Assembly: GCA_012032575.1 (NCBI GenBank)
Contig: JAAUSP010000483.1
Span: 1-5,923, forward strand
Length of the DNA: 5,923 nt
Direction: 5' to 3'
Source of the DNA: Anaerolineales bacterium
Lineage (GTDB): Bacteria; Chloroflexota; Anaerolineae; 4572-78; J111
Position 1 is the first letter of the stretch; every line of letters starts with the position of its first letter. Under the pieces are notes generated by a model. That model saw nothing but the letters and a program-made list of their open reading frames with translations. It had not been told where the DNA came from and did no database searches. Of the stretch, positions 1-5,660 are shown piece after piece. A program made the translations under genes and the position numbers.

Positions 1-85
1 TCTTTTAACGTGAGCCTCTCTCTTGCTCCCTTACTGTCACTCTTTACTTGTTAAGGTGCTGCTTGCAGTTATTTAGACAAAGAAA

Positions 86-115
86 CGCCGGCACATCTTA
101 CTGCGGATGCCGGCG
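86..115 (-). terminator. GC-rich hairpin, possible minus-strand terminator
   Basis: A perfect 8-base stem, CGCCGGCA (86-93) with TGCCGGCG (108-115), encloses a 14-base loop. Read on the minus strand the stem is followed by TTTCTTTGTCT, a broken U-rich tract, which suits a weak intrinsic terminator. On the plus strand the following bases are not T-rich. It lies about 30 bases beyond a minus-strand TAG at 147-149, so it could have ended a gene whose body is now missing. It could equally be an unrelated palindrome. Confidence 0.25.
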
Positions 116-146
116 GAGACGCAAAATCTTATAGATTGAATAACCA

Positions 147-260
147 CTATTGGGCCACTTCTACCAGACCTGCTTCTCCTCCTTGATTGTCACCGAACTT
201 CCTACCCCACTGGCAGACGAGTTCCTGCAAATTCCGTTCACAGATTACTAATGTAATCTG
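147..260 (-). pseudogene. Possible 3' remnant of a minus-strand gene
   Basis: Read on the minus strand this frame is open for 37 codons between an in-frame TGA (263-261) and a TAG (149-147). Its last residues, KFGDNQGGEAGLVEVAQ, look like a real protein C-terminus: acidic and glycine-rich with ordinary codon use. No start codon is present in the frame, and the plausible part ends near where the tandem duplication begins (about 217), as if the rest of the gene had been lost or overwritten. A hairpin with a U-rich tail follows the stop. I do not recognise the family. Chance is a serious alternative for so short a stretch. Confidence 0.2.
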
Positions 261-448
261 TCATTGTCTGAATGACTTCAGAATTGTGAAACGGATTTTA
301 CTGCATCGTTTTGTTTTTGGCAAATTTACTTTGGCAAAAAGTAAACGAGTTTCTGTAAGTTTTACTTACAGAGCACTGATGAAATCCATAATTGATCCAT
401 CAGAATTATGAGACGGATTATACTCAGCAGTTTTATTCTTGGCAAATT
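217..448. repeat. Imperfect tandem duplication of about 105-110 bases
   Basis: Two diverged copies are visible, about 217-326 and 345-448. Both begin with ACGAGTT.CTG.AA and end in a shared 49-base block (278-326 and 400-448) with about 39 of 49 positions identical, closing on TTGGCAAATT. The offset drops from 128 at the left end to 122 at the right, showing small indels. Each copy has a 9-base-stem palindrome in its left part: 240-248 with 253-261 in copy 1, and 352-360 with 364-372 in copy 2. No coding potential is apparent. It could be an old duplication of an intergenic element or two members of a dispersed repeat family. Confidence 0.55.
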
Positions 449-459
449 GTAACTTCAAC

Positions 460-543
460 CATGTCGTTTCGACCGAAGGGAGAAATCTCCGAGGCCGATG
501 TAGCGTGGTAAGGATTTCTCGGCCTCCGGCCTCGAATGACATG
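460..543. repeat. Palindromic REP-like intergenic element
   Basis: The ends are inverted: CATGTC (460-465) matches GACATG (538-543), extended inward by TTTCGA and TCGAA. Inside, GAGAAATC (480-487) pairs with GATTTCTC (513-520), and GAGGCC (491-496) with GGCCTC (521-526, and again 528-533). The core phrase TTTCGACCGAAGGGAGAAAT resembles a short repeat I know to be scattered between genes in many environmental bacterial genomes. At 84 bases with no open frame it fits a REP or small MITE-like element that folds into a branched hairpin. No target-site duplication is evident. Confidence 0.55.
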
Positions 544-606
544 AAGGCTGAGTAGTTACCTCAAAAAAATGCTTTGTCTGAGGCTGATATCCCTCTAAAT
601 TCCCTC

Positions 607-635
607 TTGACGCTATCGCACATCTGTGCTAATGT
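607..635 (+). promoter_or_regulatory. Promoter for the nuclease-fold gene, probably leaderless
   Basis: A -35 box TTGACG (607-612) is followed by a 17-base spacer and an extended -10, TGC then TAATGT (627-635). The expected transcription start, about 7 bases further on, falls at or next to the A of the ATG at 642. No Shine-Dalgarno sequence is visible before this ATG, which agrees with a leaderless mRNA. The spacer also holds the palindrome GCACA-TC-TGTGC (618-629), which could be a repressor site. The -10 matches the consensus at only three of six positions, so the call is moderate. Confidence 0.4.
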
Positions 636-641
636 TAAGTT

Positions 642-1421
642 ATGTCCAGGCAGCCTATCTCGCTAACCCCAACCGAAGCCCGAGTCCTGGCCCACTGCTC
701 GCTGCACTATTATTTTTTGCAGCAGCCCGCCCGGCCCGCCGACCCTGCCCAGGCTGCCTTCGATGAAACTGTTCGTGAGGCGATTCAAGCGCTGCACGCC
801 GCCGGGGGTCCGGCCCGTATGCCGCTAGAGCAATGTCTGGCCCTGGTGGCCCACCAGCCGGAGGCGCAGCCTATTATGGAAAGGTACTATCGCCGTCTGA
901 GCCACGAGTGGCGGCAAATGATGGCCGGAAACGAAACCCTGGAACTCAAAATCTCTATCGGCGGTGTGCCGGTCATTTTGCACGGGACGCTGGATCGCCT
1001 GGATAAAACCTCGGATGGCGGTATTTTAGCCATTCTCTTTCGCACCGAACCCGGCCCCCCACCCGACCCCGCTGAACTGCGCCAAAATCACGACATGACC
1101 ATCGTCCATGCCCTGGTAGCGGCCAACTATCCCAATAAACGCCCCGTGCGCTTGCAGGAATTCTGGTTGCAAGCCGATCAAAACGTCACCATTGAATTGA
1201 GCGAAGACGAGTACCGCCAAAACCTGGCCCATCTGCGTGAACCCATTCAGGCTCTCGCCCGAGGCCAGGTTCGTGCCCGGCCCGGCCTGCACTGTGACCT
1301 GTGCCCCTTCAAACAGCGCGGCTGCCCCGTCTATGCCCACGAGCAAAATGAGAGCGACGATTTGGCCGCAGCCCCGCCTGAGAGTAAGATTAATCCCCGT
1401 CAGTGGATTTTTAAAATTTGA
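642..1421 (+). CDS. PD-(D/E)XK nuclease-fold protein with Cas4/AddB-type Fe-S cysteines
   Basis: This 259-residue protein resembles the stand-alone RecB-like (PDDEXK_1, Cas4/AddB-type) nuclease domain. What I see is one early cysteine, C19 in LAHCSLHYYF, and a C-terminal C218-x2-C221-x6-C228 in HCDLCPFKQRGCP. This 1+3 pattern binds a 4Fe-4S cluster in Cas4 and AddB. The core strand HGTLDRLD (114-121) keeps the aspartate motif (D118). The next motif, normally D-Y-K-T-G, reads L-F-R-T-E (132-136), so both the acidic residue and the lysine are lost, and the usual Q-x4-Y helix reads D151-x4-H156. The fold and cluster therefore seem kept while catalysis is probably lost or altered, suggesting a DNA-binding or structural role. 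An in-frame TAA at 636-638 leaves ATG 642 as the start. No CRISPR array or helicase gene is nearby. The gene ends in TGA, so TGA is a normal stop in this genome. Confidence 0.72.
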   Translation: MSRQPISLTPTEARVLAHCSLHYYFLQQPARPADPAQAAFDETVREAIQALHAAGGPARMPLEQCLALVAHQPEAQPIMERYYRRLSHEWRQMMAGNETLELKISIGGVPVILHGTLDRLDKTSDGGILAILFRTEPGPPPDPAELRQNHDMTIVHALVAANYPNKRPVRLQEFWLQADQNVTIELSEDEYRQNLAHLREPIQALARGQVRARPGLHCDLCPFKQRGCPVYAHEQNESDDLAAAPPESKINPRQWIFKI

Positions 1422-1426
1422 AGATT

Positions 1427-1495
1427 AGTAGTTAGTAGCCAGTAGTCAGTAGTCAGAATTATTTTCTGACTACTGATTACTGACTACTGATTACT
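1427..1495. repeat. Long hairpin built from AGTAGTC-type repeats
   Basis: Arms 1427-1457 and 1465-1495 pair over 31 positions around a 7-base loop (ATTATTT), with one clear mismatch (1439 against 1483) and a few G-T pairs. Each arm is made of short direct repeats of the form AGTAGTCAGTAGTCAG or their complement. Such GTCAGTAGTCAGT palindromes are scattered between genes in several bacterial genomes. It begins 6 bases after the stop of the nuclease-fold gene and ends 13 bases before the ATG at 1508. It may stall or end transcription or protect the upstream mRNA, but it has no U tract and is not a standard terminator. Confidence 0.65.
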
Positions 1496-1507
1496 CCTAC
1501 AAGGAGT
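1493..1507 (+). promoter_or_regulatory. Ribosome binding site inside a small hairpin, abutting the ATG
   Basis: The only Shine-Dalgarno sequence before ATG 1508 is AAGGAG (1501-1506), leaving a single base to the start codon, much closer than the usual 5-9. It is also one arm of a perfect hairpin, ACTCCT (1493-1498) with AGGAGT (1502-1507) around the loop ACA. Translation start here should be poor, either as control or as a sign of decay in a gene that also carries a frameshift. Confidence 0.35.
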
Positions 1508-2754
1508 ATGAACAGAAGACATTTCATCCGCGGCGCAGGTTTTCTCGGTTTTCTGGCTTTTTTGCAGGCCTGCGCCTGACTGATTGGGGACGTGTTTCAG
1601 ATATTTCGACCTCCCTGCCGGCCAGGACGGCCACACCGTTACCCACCTTTACGGCTACTCCAACCGGCACGCCTTTTCTACCGGCGGCCACGCCGACATC
1701 TACCTCAACCACCCCACCCGCCGAAGCAACTTCCACCCCCAGCCCTACCGGCGAGACTACTCCCACACCGACCCCCACCCCCTCGCCGACTCCCTACCCA
1801 CCCGGTCCGCCCAGCAAATTGGGCCTTTTTTTGACTCGCTACGACGCCAAAGCGCTGGAAATTATCGCCAAAGGCAAGCCGGCCCTGGTCAAAACGTTGG
1901 AATTTGACGGCAATTTTGTTAAAGGCATCAAGGACTCATCGCCCACCACCACCGTTGTGGCCCGCCTCTTTCTGGACCAGCACAATCTGGATACCGACCC
2001 GGCTCCGCTGGTCCAGGCTTTTGTGGAAAAATTGCTACCCCTGGCCACCGACCCGCTGCGCATGGCCGGCATTGATGCCTGGGAAGCTTACAACGAACCG
2101 ATAGCCGATACTGTGGACAAAATGAAACGGCTGGCCGATTTTGAAGCTGAGCGGACGCGCATCCTGGCCGAAAATGGGCTGCGTTCGGTGGTGGGCAACT
2201 TTGGAGCGGGTCAACCGCCGCTGGAGCTGTGGCCGGAGTTCAGACCAGCTTTGGAGGCCATTCGCCAATACAATGGTTTTCTGGGCCTGCACGAATACTC
2301 GGCCCCGGTGATGCAGTTTCGCTCCGGCGGGTTGCAGTTGGAGGGCGAACCGGAGCAGGGCGATGAAGGCTGGCTGACTTTGCGCTATCGCAAAGTCTAC
2401 CGGCAGCAGCTTATTCCTATGGGCTTTGGCGACATTCCCACGCTCATCACCGAATGTGGGGTGGATGGCCTGGTCCAGCCCCGACCCGGTCCCGCCGACG
2501 CCCATGGCTGGCAGGATTTTTTTGATACCTGGCGGGCTAACGGGCTGCGCGATGACCCCCCCGGCGTGTACATGGACCAACTGCTCTGGTACGATCAGAA
2601 CTTACAGCAGGATGATTATATCAAAGGATCAGCCATCTTTCTGGCCGGCTCGAATGACTCGCGCTGGGATAGTTATGACATTTTAGGCCCGAATGCGGGT
2701 CGAATGGGCGATCTTTTGCAGCAGTACCTGGAGGTCCACCCGCCTCAAGGGTAA
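1508..2754 (+). CDS. Tat-type lipoprotein with clan GH-A-like glycosidase domain, frameshifted
   Basis: From ATG 1508 the frame gives a Tat-like signal, NRRHFIR, a hydrophobic stretch and a lipobox LQAC (Cys codon 1571-1573), then stops at TGA 1577-1579. The matching protein continues in the -1 frame (from about 1576 to TAA 2752-2754): a Thr/Pro-rich linker (about 1609-1815, including TPTPTPTPSPT) and then a roughly 310-residue domain. One extra C in GCGCC (1572-1576) would join them into a 415-residue lipoprotein. The domain has AYNEP (Glu codon 2095-2097) and LITECG (Glu codon 2452-2454), spaced like the acid/base and nucleophile glutamates of clan GH-A glycosidases (GH5/GH39-like TIM barrels). 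Substrate is unknown; it should act on the outer face of the membrane. A TTG at 1819 can be called as a start but is simply a leucine at the linker's end. The frameshift may be a sequencing error or real decay; the poor start context favours decay. The family call is inferred from motifs. Confidence 0.68.
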
Positions 2755-2791
2755 AGATAGAAGGTGGCAGATAAAAGACAAAGAAGCTTCT

Positions 2792-2821
2792 ATTCGCCCA
2801 TTCGACATTCGCTCATTCGCC
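2792..2821. repeat. Short tandem ATTCG-type repeats
   Basis: Four units in a row, ATTCGCCC, ATTCGAC, ATTCGCTC and ATTCGCC, differ slightly and run at 7-8 base spacing. They sit in the spacer between the lipoprotein and the citrate synthase operon. No function is evident. A weak open frame from GTG 2764 to 3000 spans this repeat and two promoter-like sites and is not called as a gene. Confidence 0.45.
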
Positions 2822-2847
2822 ATCTCTCTCTTCCCCTCCCCCTTATT

Positions 2848-2875
2848 TTGGACCTGGTTTCTTTTGTGCTAAAAT
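2848..2875 (+). promoter_or_regulatory. Distal promoter candidate for the citrate synthase operon
   Basis: TTGGAC (2848-2853), 16 bases, then an extended -10, TGC-TAAAAT (2867-2875). The -10 matches TATAAT at five of six positions. The TGTGCTAA context resembles the -10 region before the gene at 642. It would give a leader of about 130 bases before ATG 3015. Confidence 0.35.
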
Positions 2876-2919
2876 ATGCCAATCTTCGCTCACCTCTCAG
2901 ATTTGGGCTCTTCCAAAGG

Positions 2920-2948
2920 TTGATTGTGACCGGTTTACCGGATACAAT
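2920..2948 (+). promoter_or_regulatory. Proximal promoter candidate for the citrate synthase operon
   Basis: TTGATT (2920-2925), a 17-base spacer and TACAAT (2943-2948), matching the consensus at four and five of six positions. Transcription would start near 2955, giving a leader of about 60 bases. The spacing makes this the better of the two candidates by standard criteria. Confidence 0.42.
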
Positions 2949-2956
2949 ATCGCTAA

Positions 2957-2978
2957 TTGAGGTGATCTATCGCCTCGA
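2957..2978 (+). promoter_or_regulatory. Inverted repeat at the 5' end of the citrate synthase leader
   Basis: GAGGTGAT (2959-2966) pairs with ATCGCCTC (2969-2976) around a 2-base centre with one G-T pair, and extends to 2957 and 2978. It lies directly after the proximal -10, at or just past the predicted start site. It could be an operator for a repressor or a 5' hairpin stabilising the mRNA. It is not followed by a T run. Confidence 0.3.
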
Positions 2979-3014
2979 AAATTCCTCGCTTTTCAATTAA
3001 TAAAAGGAGCTATT

Positions 3015-4304
3015 ATGAGCAATAACACCTTAACTATCACGGATAATCGTACCGGCAAAACCTACGAGGTTCCGATTGAGCACGATACTATCCGTGCCAC
3101 CGATTTACGCAAGATCAAAGTCAATCCTGATGATTTTGGCATGATGACGTATGATCCCGCTTTTATGAACACTGCCGCATGTAAAAGCGCCATCACTTAT
3201 ATTGACGGTGATAAAGGTATTTTAGAGTATCGGGGATACCCGATTGAACAGTTGGCCGAGAAGAGTACCTATCTTGAAGTGGCCTACCTGATTCTCTATG
3301 GCGAGCTGCCCACCAAAGACCAGCTCGATTTCTGGGAAAATCGGATTATGCGCCACACCTTTATTCACGAGAACCTGGTCCAATTCATTCGCACCTTCCG
3401 CTATGATGCTCACCCGATGGGTATCCTCATTAGCGCCGTTTCGGCCATCTCTACCATGCACCCCGAAGCCAAAAATATTCACGATCCCAAGATTCGAGAA
3501 AAACAAATCTGGCGGATTCTGGGCAAACTTCCTACCATTGCCGCCTTTGCCTATCGCAACCGGATTGGCCGGCCCTTTAACTACCCCAACAGTTCGCTTA
3601 ACTATACCGCCAATCTGTTGTATATGCTGGACTATATGAATCAACAAGAGTATGAAGTCCATCCCACGTTGGCCAGAGCTTTGGATGTGCTGTTTATCCT
3701 CCACGCCGACCACGAGCAAAACTGCTCCACCTCGGTTATGCGGGCCGTTGGTTCCAGTCATGCCGACCCCTACAGCGCGCTCTCGGCTGCTGCCGCTGCC
3801 CTCTATGGTCCTTTACACGGGGGGGCCAATGAAGCCGTCTTATTGATGTTGAATGAGATTGGCACGGTTGCCAATGTTCCGGCTTATATTGAACGGGTCA
3901 AAAAAGGCGAAGTCCGGCTGATGGGCTTTGGACATCGGGTCTACAAAAATTACGATCCCCGCGCCAGCATCATCAAAAAGGTTGCATACGATGTGTTTGA
4001 AGTGACTGGCAGCAACACAATGCTCGATGTGGCGCTTGAGTTAGAGCGGATTGCCCTCCAGGATGATTACTTTATCTCCCGCAAACTGTACCCCAATGTA
4101 GATTTCTACAGCGGCATCATTTACCATGCTATTCGCTTCCCGATGGACATGTTCCCCTTCCTCTTTGCTATCCCCCGTGCTTCTGGCTGGTTAGCTCAGT
4201 GGATAGAGATGCTAAATGACTCCGAGCAAAAAATTGCCCGGCCCCGCCAGATTTACACAGGCTATGCCAAACGAGATTACCTGCCGGTAGAAGAACGTCA
4301 ATAA
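3015..4304 (+). CDS. gltA: Citrate synthase, long GltA-type
   Basis: Condenses acetyl-CoA with oxaloacetate to citrate and CoA in the cytoplasm, the entry step of the TCA cycle. The 429 residues match the long GltA type, including the extra N-terminal beta domain (about 1-50). Family motifs run in order: ITYIDGDKGILEYRGYPI (60-77), LHADHEQNCSTS (229-240), GPLHGGANEA (265-274), GFGHRVYKNYDPRA (304-317), NVDFYSG (361-367) and RPRQIYTG (409-416). By alignment with the family the catalytic residues are H268, H307 and D363, with H230, R388 and R409 expected to bind substrate; all are present. ATG 3015 follows AAGGAG (3004-3009) at 5 bases. It is the first gene of an operon: a second, shorter citrate synthase starts 20 bases after its stop. 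Two promoter candidates and a leader hairpin lie upstream. Whether it keeps NADH control, as in some long GltA enzymes, cannot be judged from sequence alone. Confidence 0.95.
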   Translation: MSNNTLTITDNRTGKTYEVPIEHDTIRATDLRKIKVNPDDFGMMTYDPAFMNTAACKSAITYIDGDKGILEYRGYPIEQLAEKSTYLEVAYLILYGELPTKDQLDFWENRIMRHTFIHENLVQFIRTFRYDAHPMGILISAVSAISTMHPEAKNIHDPKIREKQIWRILGKLPTIAAFAYRNRIGRPFNYPNSSLNYTANLLYMLDYMNQQEYEVHPTLARALDVLFILHADHEQNCSTSVMRAVGSSHADPYSALSAAAAALYGPLHGGANEAVLLMLNEIGTVANVPAYIERVKKGEVRLMGFGHRVYKNYDPRASIIKKVAYDVFEVTGSNTMLDVALELERIALQDDYFISRKLYPNVDFYSGIIYHAIRFPMDMFPFLFAIPRASGWLAQWIEMLNDSEQKIARPRQIYTGYAKRDYLPVEERQ

Positions 4305-4324
4305 CCGGCAAATGGAGACTATTT

Positions 4325-5461
4325 ATGACTGAGGTTAAAGCTGGCCTGGAAGATGCCGTTGTTGGTCAGCAGGATATCTGTTATATTGACGGCGACAAAG
4401 GGGACCTGATTTATCGCGGCTACCATATTGACGAATTGGCTCCCCATGCCACCTTTGAAGAAGTGGTCTATCTGTTGTGGCACGGCAAACTGCCCAACAA
4501 AAAAGAACTGGCTCAATTAAATGACCGGCTGGTAGCGCGGCGTCACTTAAACGAAGACCACTTGAAGCTGATCCGCTCCTTGCCTACCAGCGGCCTGCCC
4601 ATGTCTGTCTGCCGCACCGGGGTGTCGCAGATTGGTCTGTACGACCCGGAAAAGTTAGCCTTTGATAAGGAAACCAGCCTGCTCAAAGCCGACGATATTC
4701 TGGCCAAAACCCCCACCATTATGGCCACGTTTGATCGTTACCGGCGCGGCCTGCGGCCCATTCCGCCCCGCGAAGACCTGAGCCATGCCGCCAATTTTTT
4801 GTGGATGCTCAACGGTAAAGAACCCACCCGCGAAGCCGAATATGCGCTGGACCTCTATCTGGTGCTGCTGGCCGAGCACGACTACAACGCCTCGACGTTT
4901 GCCTGCCGGGTGACCGCCTCAACCTGGGCCGGGATGTATTCGTCCATAGTCAGTGGCATTGGCACGTTGAGCGGTTTTGCCCACGGCGGGGCCGTTCAGG
5001 AAGCGATGGAACAATTTCAGGAGATTGGCAACGTTGATAATGTAGAGCCGTGGTTTAAAGGTTGTCTAAACAGCAAAAAGCGGATAATGGGCATCGGGCA
5101 CCGGGTTTACAAGGCGCTCGACCCCCGCGCCCCCCATCTGCGGGCCAGAGTCGAAGCCCTGGCCGGCCAATCGGAAAACCGCAAATGGTTTGACATTGCC
5201 GCCAAACTGGAGGAAATCACCGGCCAGCATCCCCATTTTCAGGAGCGCAAGCTCTTCCCGAATGTGGATTACTACTCAGCCCCGCTGCTGCACATGTTGG
5301 GCCTGGAAAACGACATGTTCACCCCGATGTTCGCCATCAGCCGGATTGCCGGCTGGTGCGCCCACATCATGGCCCAATACGCCGACAACCGCCTGATCCG
5401 CCCCCGCGCCGATTACGTCGGCCCCAAAGGGTTGAAGTGGACCCTGCTGGAAGATCGGTAG
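4325..5461 (+). CDS. Second citrate synthase-family enzyme, short type (citrate or 2-methylcitrate synthase)
   Basis: A 378-residue member of the citrate synthase family lacking the N-terminal beta domain, like CitZ and PrpC types. It condenses an acyl-CoA (acetyl- or propionyl-CoA) with oxaloacetate. Motifs: YIDGDKGDLIYRGYHI (20-35), LLAEHDYNAST (181-191), GFAHGGAVQEA (217-227), GIGHRVYKALDPRA (256-269), NVDYYSA (313-319) and RPRADYVG (359-366). The expected catalytic residues H220, H259 and D315 are present, with H185 and R340 as likely substrate ligands. The loop before H220 reads GFAHGG where GltA-type enzymes have GPLHGG. ATG 4325 follows TGGAG (4313-4317) at 7 bases, and the gene lies 20 bases after the first synthase, so they are almost surely co-transcribed. 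A strong terminator follows. Motifs alone do not tell citrate from 2-methylcitrate synthase, and no prpB or prpD gene is in view, so no symbol is given. Confidence 0.92.
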   Translation: MTEVKAGLEDAVVGQQDICYIDGDKGDLIYRGYHIDELAPHATFEEVVYLLWHGKLPNKKELAQLNDRLVARRHLNEDHLKLIRSLPTSGLPMSVCRTGVSQIGLYDPEKLAFDKETSLLKADDILAKTPTIMATFDRYRRGLRPIPPREDLSHAANFLWMLNGKEPTREAEYALDLYLVLLAEHDYNASTFACRVTASTWAGMYSSIVSGIGTLSGFAHGGAVQEAMEQFQEIGNVDNVEPWFKGCLNSKKRIMGIGHRVYKALDPRAPHLRARVEALAGQSENRKWFDIAAKLEEITGQHPHFQERKLFPNVDYYSAPLLHMLGLENDMFTPMFAISRIAGWCAHIMAQYADNRLIRPRADYVGPKGLKWTLLEDR

Positions 5462-5560
5462 TTAACGCCCCACCCTGCCCATCGGCGACGGGGTGATTTT
5501 GACCAGCCGGGTCAAGTGGAAGGTGAATGGCTTCAGGCCTAATGCGGGCGCTCAACCAAG

Positions 5561-5601
5561 AAAAAGCCGTGCGCAGTGAGCCGCACGGCTTTTTTTATTT
5601 T
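5561..5601 (+). terminator. Strong intrinsic terminator of the citrate synthase operon
   Basis: A perfect 13-base stem, 5561-5573 (AAAAAGCCGTGCG) with 5582-5594, encloses an 8-base loop and runs into seven T (5590-5596), then ATTTT. It lies 100 bases after the stop of the second citrate synthase. The A run on the left arm could let it work in both directions. It isolates the operon from the following gene, which has its own promoter. Confidence 0.93.
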
Positions 5602-5604
5602 CCT

Positions 5605-5633
5605 TTGACTCAATCGCCCTCATCAGCTAAAAT
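5605..5633 (+). promoter_or_regulatory. Near-consensus promoter for the DsbA/FrnE-like gene
   Basis: TTGACT (5605-5610), exactly 17 bases, then TAAAAT (5628-5633), each matching the sigma-70 consensus at five of six positions. Transcription should start near 5640, giving a leader of about 20 bases with AAAGGAG (5649-5655) before ATG 5661. This supports translation from 5661, not from the internal ATG at 5712. Confidence 0.7.
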
Positions 5634-5660
5634 CACCGCCTATCACCGAAAGGAGAATCT

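Larger units (their letters stand above)
1..641. other. Gene-free region with repeats and decayed sequence
   Basis: No convincing intact gene is found here on either strand. A plus-strand open frame at 187-411 overlaps an imperfect tandem duplication, is rich in residues typical of AT-rich noncoding translation and has no ribosome binding site, so it is not called. The region is more AT-rich than the genes to its right. It contains, in order, a GC-rich hairpin (86-115), a short minus-strand open stretch ending at a TAG (147-149), a duplicated segment (217-448), a palindromic REP-like element (460-543) and the promoter of the next gene (607-635). Bases 1-85 and 544-606 show nothing I can name. 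Confidence 0.6.

Noticed and set aside
187..411. Plus-strand open frame of 74 codons
   Set aside because: Overlaps the diverged tandem repeat, has no ribosome binding site and no protein-like composition.
1..641. CRISPR array or tRNA gene
   Set aside because: Repeats are only two diverged copies without regular spacers, and no cloverleaf or TTC-loop pattern is seen.
1558..1563. Run of six T as a programmed frameshift site
   Set aside because: Slipping here would enter the new frame before the lipobox and remove the cysteine, so the shift must lie after 1573.
1577..1579. TGA in the lipoprotein gene as a second selenocysteine codon
   Set aside because: The frame after this TGA is an Arg/Pro-rich shadow; the real protein continues in another frame, so this is a frameshift and not recoding.
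1819..1821. TTG as the start of the glycosidase-like protein
   Set aside because: No ribosome binding site, and the same frame upstream is a typical Thr/Pro linker joining to a lipoprotein signal.
2764..3000. Plus-strand open frame of 78 codons from GTG
   Set aside because: Runs through simple ATTCG repeats and both promoter candidates of the citrate synthase operon, with no ribosome binding site and no recognisable family.
5466..5579. Open frame after the second citrate synthase, reading DGVILTSRVKWKVNGF before a TGA inside the terminator stem
   Set aside because: Looks faintly protein-like but has no good start, no ribosome binding site, ends within the terminator hairpin and matches no family I know. 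It may be a relic.
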